Counted from the first letter of the stretch, positions 29,350 to 38,943 are shown. The stretch: 64,000 bases of DNA from Dyella subtropica (GCF_026283965.1 NZ_JAPDPD010000004.1:124001-188000), one strand, 5' to 3'. Numbers and translations are program-made. The notes: generated by a model not told the origin, from the letters alone.

Positions 29350-30837
29350 ATGAACGAAACGATTGCCTCGGACGAACTCGGTCTGGCCGCGGAAGCGCCG
29401 GCCGAGCTGCGTTACACGCGCCGCATCGACGACCTGCCTGGCCCGAAAGGCCAGCCCTTCGTCGGCAACGCGCTGCAACTCAGCGGCCGGCAGATGCACC
29501 AGAAGTTCACCGCCTGGGTACGCGAGTTCGGGCCGATGTTCCGGCTGCAGGTGTTCGGCCACACCATCGTGATCGTCTCCGACGCCGCCACCGCGCATGG
29601 CGTGATGCGCGAGCGCCCGGATGGGTTCCGGCGCAACGGCGGCTTGAAGCAGGTCATGAATGAGCTGCACATCGGCGGCGTGTTCACTGCCGAGGGCGCC
29701 GCCTGGCGCAAGCAGCGCAAGCTGGTGATGAGCGGGCTGAATGCCGAAGTGATCCGCAACTTCTTCCCGACCATGGTGGCCTTGACCGAACGGATGCTCG
29801 AACGCTGGAAGAAGGCGCTGGCCGAAGGCCGTGCCGTCGACCTGCGCCGCGACCTCAAGGCCATGGCGCTGGACACCATCGTCGGCATCGCCATGGGCCA
29901 CGACATCGACGCGGTGAACCAGGACGGCGACCCGTTGCAGCGCGATATCGACAACATGTTCCAGCGCCTGGGCAACCGCACCACCGCGGCGTTCCCGTAC
30001 TGGCGCTACTTCAAGTTACCGGTGGACCGCGCGGCCGAGCGCTCGTTCGCCGACATCGAGACGCGGGTGACGGAGTTCATCCACCACACGCGCGAGCGCA
30101 TGGAGCAGCAGCGGCACCTGCAACGCAAACCCGCCAACATGCTCGAGGCGATGATCGCGGCGAGCGAGGATCCGGAGTCCGAGTTCACCGACGAGGAACT
30201 GGTCGCCAACGCGATCCTCAGCGTGATCGGCGGCGAGGACACCACCGCCAACTCGATCGCGTGGATGCTCTGCCTGCTCGCGCAAAACCCCGTCGCCGCC
30301 GCCGCGCTGGCCACCGAAACGGACCAGGTGCTCGGTGACGCGCCGCTGCCGCGCGAGTGGGAGCAGATGAAGGCGTTCCCTTACCTGGAGGCGGCGCACA
30401 GCGAGACGCAGCGGCTGAAAGCGGTCGCGCCGTATCTCGGGCTCACGGCCAATGCCGATTGCGTCGTCGCCGATACCTTCATTCCGAAGAACACAGCCAT
30501 CATTGTGGCGACGGCAGGCGAGGGGCGCGACGAGGCGCAGTTCCCCGGGCACGAGCGGTTCCGGCCCGAACGCTGGATCGCTGAACTGCGCGACCCGGGA
30601 GAGGACGACCCCACCCGCAAGCTGTTCCCGTTCGGTGGCGGCGCACGGCTGTGCCCGGGTCGCTTCCTGGCGCTCACCGAGATCAAGGTCGTCGTCTCGA
30701 TGATCATGCGCAACTTCGAGTTGGAACCCGACCCCAAGGCCCCACCGGCGAAGGAACTGTTGAATTTCTTCATGGCGCCCAGCTCGGTGCCTGTGCGTCT
30801 GAAGCTGCGCGTGCCGCCGGCAGGGGAGGCCCGTTGA
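29350..30837 (+). CDS. Cytochrome P450 monooxygenase
   Basis: A 495-residue haem-thiolate monooxygenase, predicted to oxidise the polyketide product. Landmarks: an I-helix GGEDTTAN motif around residue 296, the ExxR motif ETQR at 352-355, and the haem loop FGGGARLCPGRF with the proximal cysteine at residue 435 (codon 30652-30654). The ATG at 29350 is preferred to the one at 29326 because GAGGGGA lies 5-11 bases upstream of it. No N-terminal membrane anchor is evident, so it is probably soluble and needs separate redox partners, none of which are in the window. It starts 34 bases after the PKS stop and its own stop overlaps the next gene's TTG start, so co-transcription is likely. Substrate and position of oxidation cannot be told from sequence. 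Confidence 0.93.
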   Translation: MNETIASDELGLAAEAPAELRYTRRIDDLPGPKGQPFVGNALQLSGRQMHQKFTAWVREFGPMFRLQVFGHTIVIVSDAATAHGVMRERPDGFRRNGGLKQVMNELHIGGVFTAEGAAWRKQRKLVMSGLNAEVIRNFFPTMVALTERMLERWKKALAEGRAVDLRRDLKAMALDTIVGIAMGHDIDAVNQDGDPLQRDIDNMFQRLGNRTTAAFPYWRYFKLPVDRAAERSFADIETRVTEFIHHTRERMEQQRHLQRKPANMLEAMIAASEDPESEFTDEELVANAILSVIGGEDTTANSIAWMLCLLAQNPVAAAALATETDQVLGDAPLPREWEQMKAFPYLEAAHSETQRLKAVAPYLGLTANADCVVADTFIPKNTAIIVATAGEGRDEAQFPGHERFRPERWIAELRDPGEDDPTRKLFPFGGGARLCPGRFLALTEIKVVVSMIMRNFELEPDPKAPPAKELLNFFMAPSSVPVRLKLRVPPAGEAR

Positions 30838-32225
30838 ACGCCGTCGCGTCCGCGTCCAACGTGCAGATCGCCAAGCGGATCCTGCACGTCTCGCTGCCCT
30901 TGATGGGTTCCATGATCGGCAACCTGATCATGATGCTGGTCGACCGGATCTGCCTGGCGAGGTATTCCAGCGACACGCTGGCGGCCTCCGGGCCCGCGGT
31001 CTACACGGCCATGGCGATCGTTGGCTTCTTCGTGGCGGTGGTCGGGTTCTCGCGATCCTGCGTGGCGCAGGCCTTCGGCCGCTCGGGTCATGCGAACGCT
31101 TCCTGGCAGGCCGCCATCGGCATCGTCGTCGGCGTCGTCTTCGCCGTACTGCTGCTGCTCATGGCGCCTCTTATGGCGTGGATTCCCGCGCTGAGCGACC
31201 GGCCGCTCGCGTTGACTCGGCTGGAGTCCCAGTTCCTCTACTGGTCGGCGTACTTCGGTGCCGCGATGACGTTCAACATGGCGTTGTCGTCGTACTTCAA
31301 CGGCATCGGCAAGACCCGCATCACCCTGGTCGCCGGGCTGGTCGGGCAAGCGGTAGGGATCTTCGCGACCATCGGCCTGGTGTTCGGGCGGTTCGGCCTG
31401 CCCGAACTCGGCATGCGCGGCTCGGCGCTGGGTACGCTGGCCGGCACGCTGGCGATCACGCTGATCTATGTGGGGTACATGCCCAACGGCGTCTGGGGCG
31501 ACGTCCGGCGGCTGGTGGCGACGCGCGGTATTCATCGTGGCGACGTGATGCCGAGGATCAGGAAAGGTGTGGCTCTGGGCGTGACGGCTGGCATCGGCAA
31601 TTTCGGCAATGCCGCCTTCATCTGGATCATCGCCGGGCTCGGGGCGATCGCGCTCGCCGCCAACAACGTCAACCTCACCGTGAGCTACATCGGCGTGATT
31701 CCGCTCCTTGGCTTAGGGATAGGCTGCAGCGTGCTGTGCGGGAATGCATTGGGCCAGGGCGCGTTCGACCAGGTGCCGAGGATCCTCCTCGTCACGCTCG
31801 GGATCGAACTGGCGTACGTGGCGGTCACCGCCTTCCTGCAGATCGTCACGCCCGGCGTGCTGCTCGATCCGTTCGGTCTCGCCGACAAGCCCGACGAGAT
31901 CCGCCGGGCAGCGGTCGCGACGTCGAAGGTGCTGTGGACGTATTCGCTGGCCTTCGCGTTCTCGATGACCGGACAGGCGGTGCTGGAGGCCTTCGGCCTC
32001 ACCCGGTTCCTGTTCGTCGTGCGCTTCGTCATGATGTGGGTGCTGAGCATCCCCACGATCTACCTGATGACCCTCGGTCACGTCGGCGACGCCGAATACC
32101 TTCCCGTGTGCTGGGTCGTCGGCTCGTCGTTCGAAGCAGGCATCGGCATCCTGTACTTCTGGCGGATCTGGCTCGCGGTGAGGCACCGGCAGAACGACAT
32201 CGTATTGGCGCACGCCGAAAGTTGA
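30834..32225 (+). CDS. MATE-family multidrug/metabolite exporter
   Basis: A 463-residue polytopic membrane protein with about twelve hydrophobic segments and the two-fold pseudo-repeat of MATE cation-coupled exporters. It opens with a LPLMGSMIGNL-type first helix followed by VDRICLARY, and contains GIGKTR and GNALGQG loop motifs. The start is TTG at 30834, preceded by GGGGAGG at 30823-30829, and the TTG overlaps the P450 stop (TTGA). An upstream ATG at 30651 in the same frame lies deep inside the P450 gene and has no RBS. From its place in the operon it probably exports the finished metabolite or gives self-resistance, in the inner membrane. Family assignment is strong; the substrate is inferred. 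Confidence 0.9.
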   Translation: MNAVASASNVQIAKRILHVSLPLMGSMIGNLIMMLVDRICLARYSSDTLAASGPAVYTAMAIVGFFVAVVGFSRSCVAQAFGRSGHANASWQAAIGIVVGVVFAVLLLLMAPLMAWIPALSDRPLALTRLESQFLYWSAYFGAAMTFNMALSSYFNGIGKTRITLVAGLVGQAVGIFATIGLVFGRFGLPELGMRGSALGTLAGTLAITLIYVGYMPNGVWGDVRRLVATRGIHRGDVMPRIRKGVALGVTAGIGNFGNAAFIWIIAGLGAIALAANNVNLTVSYIGVIPLLGLGIGCSVLCGNALGQGAFDQVPRILLVTLGIELAYVAVTAFLQIVTPGVLLDPFGLADKPDEIRRAAVATSKVLWTYSLAFAFSMTGQAVLEAFGLTRFLFVVRFVMMWVLSIPTIYLMTLGHVGDAEYLPVCWVVGSSFEAGIGILYFWRIWLAVRHRQNDIVLAHAES

Positions 32226-32292
32226 GGAGCGCAAAAGTGAAGGCAAGGGCAGGGCGTGTGACGAAGACTTGGTGTGGGCCATGGGAGCCAAT

Positions 32293-33063
32293 GTGAAACC
32301 ACCTGGCCGTTGGTTCAGGCGCTTCGGTGAAAGCACCCACGCCCGTCGCCGCCTGATTTGCTTCCATCATGCCGGCGGTGGGCCTTCCTTGTTTCGCGAG
32401 TGGCATCGGCATTGCCCACCGGATACAGAGGTGTGGGCTGTCGCGATGCCCGGACGGGAAGCTCGCTTCGGTGAGAAACCTATCGATCAATTGCACGTGC
32501 TTGCGGGCATGTTGATCGACGTGTTGCCACTGGATCTGCCTTTCGCATTCTTTGGCCACAGCCTGGGTGCGATGGTCAGCTTCGAGCTGGCTCGGCAGCT
32601 GCACGAGCGTGAGCTGGCCGTTCCACAGCACCTTTTTGTATCGGCATGTTCCGCACCGCACCTATGCCACAGAGGCACATCGCGCGCCCATCTGAGCGAT
32701 GCCGAATTGTTGCGGCTACTGGAAGGTTTCGGCGGCACGCCGAAGGAAGTTCTTGGGCATCCCGAATATCTTGAGATGGTGCTGTCGATACTGCGCGCGG
32801 ACTTCAATCTCATCGACGAATATCTCGTGCCGGACGACTGTGACGCCCGCTTTCCCATCACGGCGTATGCCGGCACCCGAGATGTCCACGTCAACCCAAT
32901 TAAGATACTGGCCTGGGATCGATGGGCGACACATGATTTTGTCTGCCACCAGTTCGACGGCGATCACTTCTACCTTACCGAACACCGCGAAGCGCTCATC
33001 AACGATATGTTCGGCAGATGGCGCAAGAGCGATGTATCGAAGGCCGCTGATGCTTGTGCGTGA
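32293..33063 (+). CDS. Type II thioesterase
   Basis: A 256-residue alpha/beta hydrolase of the GrsT/external thioesterase family, which removes mis-primed acyl groups from carrier proteins of PKS and NRPS lines. The motifs are FHHAGGG (oxyanion side) at about 24-30, the nucleophile elbow FGHSLGA with Ser90, GTRDVHV (acid) and FDGDHFYL (His). The chosen start is GTG at 32293, which has GGGAG five bases upstream; an ATG at 32281 in the same frame is the alternative. It follows the MATE gene by 67 bases and precedes the phosphopantetheinyl transferase by 9 bases. It is distinct from the integrated TE at the end of the PKS. Confidence 0.93.
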   Translation: MKPPGRWFRRFGESTHARRRLICFHHAGGGPSLFREWHRHCPPDTEVWAVAMPGREARFGEKPIDQLHVLAGMLIDVLPLDLPFAFFGHSLGAMVSFELARQLHERELAVPQHLFVSACSAPHLCHRGTSRAHLSDAELLRLLEGFGGTPKEVLGHPEYLEMVLSILRADFNLIDEYLVPDDCDARFPITAYAGTRDVHVNPIKILAWDRWATHDFVCHQFDGDHFYLTEHREALINDMFGRWRKSDVSKAADACA

Positions 33064-33072
33064 TCCGATGAG

Positions 33073-33846
33073 ATGGATATCCAGGCGATGAGCGAACTCG
33101 ACACCACTCAGGCGAGCTGCGCGACATTTGAGGTCTTCGCCGTCAACGCCGCGCGTACCGCACTGTGGAGGGACGCTCGCCAGGCCTGCGACAAGGCGTT
33201 GGCGCAAGGATTCGCCTTCGTGGCGATCCTGCGCGAGGCTGGCGCGTTCGCTGACGAAGAGCTGCTTGTCGACGAGGACCGTCAGCGCGCCAAGCGCTTT
33301 CGACAAACCCGCGATCGCGACAACTTCGTTCTGGGCCGCACGATGGTTCATCACCTCGTTCGCCCGAAGGGTGTCTCAGAGCCAAGCGCTTTCTCCCTTG
33401 GCCGCTATGGCAAACCGTTCCTCCCCGGTTGCCCCACCTACAATCTGTCCCACTCGGACCATTGGGTCGCTTGTGCGATCAGCCAAAGCGAACAAATCGG
33501 CATCGACGTCGAAACCTTCGAGCATCTGCAGGATTATCGCGACCTGTTGGCCACCATCACGCATCCGGTCGAACGCCGAAACATCGACCAGGAGATGGCA
33601 CCGGAAAAGCAGCTAGCACTGTTCAAGCGCTGCTGGACACGCAAGGAAGCCGTGCTGAAAGCGACCGGCAAGGGCCTGAGCGACGATCTGTGCGCCATCG
33701 ACGTCCGCTTGACCGAAAGCGAGCCGGTGCTCAGCTATCCAGCATCACTACGGCTGGTCGACCTGCTGGTGGACGATGATCGAGTGACCATCTCGTTGGC
33801 ACTGGATCCTTCCGTGCCTGGTGTCGTCGTCATGCTTGTACTGTGA
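33073..33846 (+). CDS. Sfp-type 4'-phosphopantetheinyl transferase
   Basis: A 257-residue enzyme that transfers phosphopantetheine from CoA to the serine of carrier proteins, and so should activate the nine or more carriers of the adjacent megasynthase. The family signatures are GIDVE at 143-147 (Mg-binding Asp/Glu) and WTRKEAVLKATGKGL starting at residue 188. The length fits two pseudo-repeat Sfp/EntD-like enzymes. ATG 33073 is chosen; a second in-frame ATG at 33088 is possible and neither has a strong RBS. The last 70 codons are repeated, diverged, at 39589-39800 on the far side of the fimbrial operon. Confidence 0.92.
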   Translation: MDIQAMSELDTTQASCATFEVFAVNAARTALWRDARQACDKALAQGFAFVAILREAGAFADEELLVDEDRQRAKRFRQTRDRDNFVLGRTMVHHLVRPKGVSEPSAFSLGRYGKPFLPGCPTYNLSHSDHWVACAISQSEQIGIDVETFEHLQDYRDLLATITHPVERRNIDQEMAPEKQLALFKRCWTRKEAVLKATGKGLSDDLCAIDVRLTESEPVLSYPASLRLVDLLVDDDRVTISLALDPSVPGVVVMLVL

Positions 33847-33847
33847 T
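33636..33847 (+). repeat. Direct repeat, left copy (3' end of PPTase gene)
   Basis: About 212 bases covering the end of the phosphopantetheinyl transferase gene recur at 39589-39800 in the same orientation, with 8 differences seen by eye. Similarity tails off gradually, not abruptly, just after the stop codon. The two copies bracket the fimbrial operon, about 5.95 kb apart. Confidence 0.9.
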
Positions 33848-34797
33848 ATCGGGAATCTAATGTTTAGCCGCACTCCAGCGGCGGAAACAGCATGTCCCGC
33901 GCCAAATGCAAACGCAACCAGGAAGTGCGCGCCTGTCGCAGGCCGAACTCGATGCGCGTATTGCAGAGCGCTCGGCGGAGGCCGAGCGGTTCCTTAGTGC
34001 GAACTGCGGATGGGGTGGGAGGTGCCAAGGCCGATCATGCGAGCGGCGGCCACGGCCAGAAACGCCCAAAAGGACCGGTTCCACCGGTGGCCATCCTTGA
34101 TGACGCAAACGGTCGCCCAGCGAACGGCTGACAGATATTCCGTCAAGACGCGCGGATAGGCAGCCGGCACGATCTGTTCAATGCTGTGGGCCTCCCCACC
34201 CACGTCGCCGAGCGCGAGGCAGTCATGGGCATGGCGATGGTCATGCTCGATGGTCCGTAGCCCGATACCCATGCCACGCGTCAAGGATTCTTTCGCGTGC
34301 AGTAACAGTCTTCGGAAAGAACGGTTTGTCGTCACGCAGCCAAGACGAGCGAAAGAATCTCGCGCATTCACGGTACGAGTTATTCACGACAAGAACTAAG
34401 GAGCGGCGTAAGGATGGCCGCATCACCTACAGAGGCCAACCACCCCAAGGTATCTCTGCGGTGATCATGGACGATTTGGGCGGCTAGAAGGGTTTACCTT
34501 CGAGCCTTTTTTTGGGCCCGCCTTCCTATCGAAACTCACACTGCGGTGATTTTTAGGACCAATACGATTTCACTCGAGTGCGACGATTCCTAAGGTGACT
34601 GTCAAAGCATACGTTCCGCTTGGATGGCTGGAACGTTACTAACGCAGGGACGCACCGCAGGCTCCAACGGTGTCTGCATTGCACGAAATTCTTGAGTCAA
34701 TGCCCTTGATCGCAGCCGCGGTACAGGGTGAGTGCGGCCAAAAGAATTTCCCATTCGTAACGTTCTCCATTAGGAGATCCACTAAGAGAGGAACACC
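33847..34797. other. Intergenic region upstream of fimbrial operon
   Basis: About 950 bases with no confident gene. It is clearly lower in GC than the flanks from about 34,480 on and contains T-runs and many short broken frames. It should hold the fimbrial promoter; I cannot place -35/-10 boxes with confidence. A purine-rich AGAGAGGA at 34785-34792 is the pilin ribosome-binding site. Confidence 0.6.
33994..34371 (-). CDS. Hypothetical protein, possibly a gene remnant
   Basis: A 125-codon open frame on the minus strand lies between the PPTase gene and the pilin gene. Its codons are mostly G/C-ending from about residue 33 onward, which is coding-like, while the first 30 codons are not. I recognise no family. 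The C-terminal third has a hydrophobic stretch (FWAFLAVAAARMIGLG). There is no convincing RBS. It may be a surviving piece of a gene broken when this region was rearranged, or chance. Confidence 0.25.
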   Translation of the reverse strand: MNARDSFARLGCVTTNRSFRRLLLHAKESLTRGMGIGLRTIEHDHRHAHDCLALGDVGGEAHSIEQIVPAAYPRVLTEYLSAVRWATVCVIKDGHRWNRSFWAFLAVAAARMIGLGTSHPIRSSH

Positions 34798-35472
34798 ATG
34801 AAAACTAAGCTTCTTGCTGCAGCCATTGCCGTCACCGGCCTAGTCGCACTAGCCCCGACTACCTACGCGCAGTCGATTGACGTCAAAGTTATCGGCACTA
34901 TCACCCCATCGGTGTGCACCCCGAGCATCGCCGGCGGTGGTGTGGTCGACTACGGCACCATTCCCGCTGCGACGTTGAACCAGACCGCCTTTAACGTGCT
35001 TCCTGAGAAGGGAGTGGCATTCACCATTACGTGTCCCGACGGCCCGGCTCATGTCGGCGTCACGGTTGTCGACAATGAGTCGTCGAGCATGGTTGCTGGC
35101 ATCACCGCGGCAATCGCCGCTGGCTTCACCGATGGTTACAACTATGGTCTCGGAACGGTTTCCGGCGCCAATGTGGGTGGTTACGTGATGCGTATGAAGC
35201 AGGGGTCGTTCACGGTCGACGGCACCGCCACTCCGACCATCAGTTCCAACGATAGTGGTACCACCTGGCTTTCCTCGACTAGCGGTGGCATGGGCCATTT
35301 TGCTGGTTCGATGGTCTCGTGGGGCACCACGCCGGCCGCGGGTCCGACGATGGGTGCGCTCTTCTCGGGCACCTTGGGTGTACAGGCGGTACTTAACAAA
35401 GGTTCCGCGCTTCCGCTGACGGCTGACGTACCGCTCGCCGGCTCGGCCACGATGACGCTGGTCTATCTGTAA
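34798..35472 (+). CDS. DUF1120-like fimbrial subunit (probable major pilin)
   Basis: A 224-residue exported protein, first gene of the chaperone-usher operon. It has a signal peptide with likely cleavage after TTYA (residue 24). The mature N-terminus has the pattern VIGTITPSVCTPSIAGGG..DYG with paired cysteines (CTP... and TCPDG), as in DUF1120 proteins encoded with chaperone-usher genes. The C-terminus ends in an alternating hydrophobic strand (SATMTLVYL), fitting a donor-strand-complemented subunit. Start fixed by AGAGAGGA five bases upstream. A strong hairpin follows its stop, as expected for a major subunit made in excess over the assembly proteins. Codons and GC are less extreme than in the biosynthetic genes. 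Confidence 0.85.
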   Translation: MKTKLLAAAIAVTGLVALAPTTYAQSIDVKVIGTITPSVCTPSIAGGGVVDYGTIPAATLNQTAFNVLPEKGVAFTITCPDGPAHVGVTVVDNESSSMVAGITAAIAAGFTDGYNYGLGTVSGANVGGYVMRMKQGSFTVDGTATPTISSNDSGTTWLSSTSGGMGHFAGSMVSWGTTPAAGPTMGALFSGTLGVQAVLNKGSALPLTADVPLAGSATMTLVYL

Positions 35473-35483
35473 TCAGCAAGTCC

Positions 35484-35511
35484 GGGCAGGGCCGTCGATT
35501 CGGCCCTGCCC
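35484..35511 (+). terminator. Strong hairpin between pilin and chaperone genes
   Basis: A perfect 10-base stem (35484-35493 with 35502-35511) and an 8-base loop begin 11 bases after the pilin stop. There is no T-run after it, so it is more likely a partial terminator or an mRNA 3'-end stabiliser that raises pilin expression over the downstream genes than a full intrinsic terminator. Confidence 0.7.
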
Positions 35512-35646
35512 ACCTCCTCTATTCGATCAAGCACGGGGCAACGGCGTCGCTGATGCCCGAGAGATCTACACGCCTAAAGCACCCCAACCACCCGACGAAT
35601 CGCTCGTCATCAACGCCAGGTTGGCTCCCACATCAGGAGAAAGACC

Positions 35647-36369
35647 ATGACGCCCAAGACCCAACGTTCGCTGGGAAGGATCCTTGCCATGGCGCTGTTC
35701 GCCCAGCTGGCTATGCCCGCCATGGCCGACGGCATGAAGCCGGAAACCAGTGTCATCGTACTCAATGAAGCCGATGGCGAAACCAGCATCAACATCCAGA
35801 ATACGGATGCCGGCCCCGCGCTGCTGTACTCATCGATCCACAACATTCCCGAGGACGACGAGCCGCTGGCCATGCTGACGCCGCCGGTGGTGCGCGTCGA
35901 GGGCGGCCAGACGCAGCTCGTGCGTTTTATCAATCAGTCGAAGGAACCGCTCAAGACCCAGCGTCTGAAGCGCGTGTTCTTCGAAGGCATTCCCCAGAAG
36001 GACGAATCGGGCGGCGCTCGCATCAACATCACAGTGCGCCAGGACATTCCACTGATCCTTCACCCCAAGGGCCTGCCGAAGAATCGGGAGCCGTGGAAGT
36101 TGCTGACGTGGTCTGTGGAAAGCAGCGATCTCGTGGTGCGCAATGACAGCGCGTACGTTGTGCGGTTGGCGCAAATGGTCAAGCTGCAACCGGCTGGGAC
36201 GGAAGTCAGCCTTCCGCGCACCTACGTGTTGCCCGGTGAGACCTTCAAGTTGCCATTGCCTGCCAACACCGCAAAAGCACATTCCGTACGGCTCTTTCCG
36301 GCCACCGTGTACGGCTATGCCGTGGACAGTTATGACGCGCCGTTGACGTCAGCTACCAACAGTTCTTGA
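35647..36369 (+). CDS. Periplasmic fimbrial chaperone (PapD-like)
   Basis: A 240-residue periplasmic chaperone of the PapD superfamily that caps pilin subunits and delivers them to the usher. Signal peptide with cleavage after AMA (residue 27). The first Ig-like domain has the typical strand sequences SVIVLNEADGETSINIQNTD and TPPVVRVEGGQTQLVRF, and the second domain ends near residue 230. RBS AGGAGA sits just upstream of the ATG. It follows the pilin hairpin and overlaps or abuts the usher gene. Assignment to the family is firm; subunit specificity is inferred from the operon. Confidence 0.92.
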   Translation: MTPKTQRSLGRILAMALFAQLAMPAMADGMKPETSVIVLNEADGETSINIQNTDAGPALLYSSIHNIPEDDEPLAMLTPPVVRVEGGQTQLVRFINQSKEPLKTQRLKRVFFEGIPQKDESGGARINITVRQDIPLILHPKGLPKNREPWKLLTWSVESSDLVVRNDSAYVVRLAQMVKLQPAGTEVSLPRTYVLPGETFKLPLPANTAKAHSVRLFPATVYGYAVDSYDAPLTSATNSS

Positions 36370-36410
36370 CGACGACACACGCCCGCCGCGGCCCCAGAGA
36401 GACCACGACG

Positions 36411-38936
36411 ATGCATCCGAACTCACCGCTTACCCATCCGAGAAGTACCGGACAATATATGTCCATTCGGAAATCCGCTCGTCCCGTGCTGCTTCGGCAG
36501 CCGCTGGCGGCGGCCATCTCATCGATGCTGCTAGCTCTGTGCTCCATGGAGGCGTCGGCGACGGATACCGAAAGCACCACCAAGACTCGCGCATCGTTTG
36601 ATACAAGGACACTCCAGGCGCGCGGTATCGATCCGAAGGTCGCCGAGTATTTCAGCGAGGCTCCCCGCTTTAGAGAGGGGACGCATACGGTCACCCTCAT
36701 CCTCAACGGGGCGAAGCTCGGACTTGTCGATGCGACCTTCGATGAAAACGGACAGCTTTGCTTCGATCGCGCTTTGCTGGAGAAAGCCAAGCTTCGCGAG
36801 ACGGCGCTAGTCAATCCTTCCTCGGCAAGCGATACGGCGAACGCATCGGGTTGCTACGACTTCGCTGCGACCTATCCAACCACCAAGGTCACGCTGAATC
36901 CGGCGCAGGATGAAGTGGCGCTGCTGGTTCCGACAGAGGCATTCCAACCGGGCGGCTACGACCTGGCCAACGCTGCCACCGGTGGCGCCGCGGGCTTGCT
37001 CAATTACGACCTGTTGGGACAGTCCACGAGGACGAGCGGCCAATCGAGCCGCTATCTGTACGCGTCGACGGAAGTGGGCGCGAATGCGGGCGACTGGATC
37101 ATGCGGAGCCGTCAGGTCTATACGTCCAATGATGACCGTTCGCGCTTCGAGCATGTTTACGCGTACGCCCAGCGCACTTTCACCAGCCACAAGGCCATCT
37201 TCCAGGCCGGACAGATCAACATTACCAGCCCACTGTTCACAGGAGCGCCGATTTCGGGTGTGCAGATCATCCCGGAAGGTGCGCTCGCCGCCCAGGGCAG
37301 TGGTCCGGTGGTGGAAGGCGTGGCGCAATCAGATGCGCGCGTCGACGTACGCCAGGCCGGCGCACTGATCTATTCGACGCGCGTGCCGGCCGGGCCGTTT
37401 GCGTTGAACGATATCCCCCTCCTCAACGGACGAACCGATCTGGAAGTAACGGTGGTCGAGGGCGACGGCGCGGAACGCAAGTTCATTGTGCCGATGGCAT
37501 CGCTCAACGCGTCGTCTCTGCCGCGTACCGGCTATTCCTTGGCGGCGGGCAAGGTCCGCAATATCTCGGGCATCGAAAGTACGCAGCCGGTGGTAGCCAC
37601 CGCTGCCGGAAGCTGGGTGGTAAGCAAGAGCACGGTCGCCTCAGGCGGTGTCATGGGCGGCAGGGGCTACCAGGCGCTCGGCCTGGGCGTGGATTCGAAG
37701 GTGGCGACGAGTACGATCGTTAGCGCGCGCAACACACTTTCCAATGCGTCGAAGGACAACGCCCGGGGTGTACAAACCAGTTTCGCCATCAACGCCAATC
37801 TAACCGGTTCGCTCAGCGCCGGTGCGTCTGCGACGTTTCAGACGAAGGGGTATCGTGACCTGCTCGATACCACCTATGGGGATTTCGGTGCATTCGGTTC
37901 GAGTCGTTATAAGAGCCAGTTCACCGGTACGCTCGGATGGTCCCATCCGACCTGGGGCGGACTCAATCTTTCCTATTCGTCGGTCCAGACCTTTAACGGA
38001 ACGACGACGGGGCGATTCGTGGGTTCATGGGGCAAAACGTTTCGACACGCCAGCGTGTCGGCCAGCCTGGAAACCGAGCTGGGCTCGTCGGGGCAGCACA
38101 CTACCCGTCACAACGGCAACGCGTTCTACGTCAACGTGAACATCCCGCTCGGTTCGCGCAACCTGAGGACCTACGTCAACCAACGCGATGATCGGCTGCG
38201 CACCGGCGCGACACTCAGCGAAAAGGTTAACGACACCATGAACTATCGTGTCGCGGCCGAGGGCGGCGACGGCGGCACGGACCTGACCGGCAACGTGGCG
38301 CTGACCCCGCGCTACACGCAGATCAATCTCGGCGCGGGCCACTATGGTTCGGGCAGCACGTCCTTCTTCGGGCAGTTTCGCGGTGGCGTAGCTCTCCACG
38401 ACGGCGGTGTCACTGCCTCGCCGTATCCGATTCAAGACACCTTCGGCGTGTTGTCCGTGGGCGATCTGTCGGGTGTCAAGGTCACGACGCCCTATGGGCC
38501 AGTGTGGACGGACCCCTGGGGCAAGGCGGTGATCCCGCAGCTGCCGGCGTACAAGAGCAGCCGCGTCGAAGTCATTACCAAAACGCTACCCCGCAATGTG
38601 GATATCAAGAACGGCTTCAAGACAATCGAAGCTGGACGCGGCTCGGTGATCGATGTGCAGTTCGACATCGTCAAGACCCGCCGAGTCCTGGTCACCGCCA
38701 TCGATGACCAAGGGCATCCGCTTGCTAAAGGCTCTTCGGTGATGGGGCCGGACAACACCTTCGTGACCACGGTCGTGGACGATGGCCAACTCTTCTTGGC
38801 CAATGCCATGAACAGCGAAGGCCTGAAGGTCTTCTTGCCCGATGGCAAGCAATGCGCACTGAACGTGACGCTTCCGGAGAAAGCCGATGAACATGCCTAC
38901 TATGAAAACGCGATCGCGTCGCGCCGGATCTTGTGA
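36411..38936 (+). CDS. Outer-membrane fimbrial usher
   Basis: An 841-residue usher, slightly long of 800, which forms the outer-membrane assembly pore for pili. It has a signal peptide (start ATG 36411 with GAGAG upstream; ATG 36459 is an alternative; an in-frame TTG at 36366 overlaps the chaperone stop). An N-terminal periplasmic domain with a Cys pair (QLCFDRAL, ASGCYDF) precedes the beta-barrel and plug (LLNYDLLGQS...SSRYLYASTEVG), and a C-terminal domain contains RVLVTAIDDQGHPLAKGSSV. TcfC/CS1-like ushers share this look, but I do not assign a subfamily firmly. Its stop lies 7 bases before the next gene. Confidence 0.92.
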   Translation: MHPNSPLTHPRSTGQYMSIRKSARPVLLRQPLAAAISSMLLALCSMEASATDTESTTKTRASFDTRTLQARGIDPKVAEYFSEAPRFREGTHTVTLILNGAKLGLVDATFDENGQLCFDRALLEKAKLRETALVNPSSASDTANASGCYDFAATYPTTKVTLNPAQDEVALLVPTEAFQPGGYDLANAATGGAAGLLNYDLLGQSTRTSGQSSRYLYASTEVGANAGDWIMRSRQVYTSNDDRSRFEHVYAYAQRTFTSHKAIFQAGQINITSPLFTGAPISGVQIIPEGALAAQGSGPVVEGVAQSDARVDVRQAGALIYSTRVPAGPFALNDIPLLNGRTDLEVTVVEGDGAERKFIVPMASLNASSLPRTGYSLAAGKVRNISGIESTQPVVATAAGSWVVSKSTVASGGVMGGRGYQALGLGVDSKVATSTIVSARNTLSNASKDNARGVQTSFAINANLTGSLSAGASATFQTKGYRDLLDTTYGDFGAFGSSRYKSQFTGTLGWSHPTWGGLNLSYSSVQTFNGTTTGRFVGSWGKTFRHASVSASLETELGSSGQHTTRHNGNAFYVNVNIPLGSRNLRTYVNQRDDRLRTGATLSEKVNDTMNYRVAAEGGDGGTDLTGNVALTPRYTQINLGAGHYGSGSTSFFGQFRGGVALHDGGVTASPYPIQDTFGVLSVGDLSGVKVTTPYGPVWTDPWGKAVIPQLPAYKSSRVEVITKTLPRNVDIKNGFKTIEAGRGSVIDVQFDIVKTRRVLVTAIDDQGHPLAKGSSVMGPDNTFVTTVVDDGQLFLANAMNSEGLKVFLPDGKQCALNVTLPEKADEHAYYENAIASRRIL

Positions 38937-38943
38937 GGACGCC

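Noticed and set aside
30651-30833. 61-residue N-terminal extension of the MATE protein
   Set aside because: It lies inside the P450 haem region in another frame; the TTG at 30834 has a good RBS and begins at a normal first helix.
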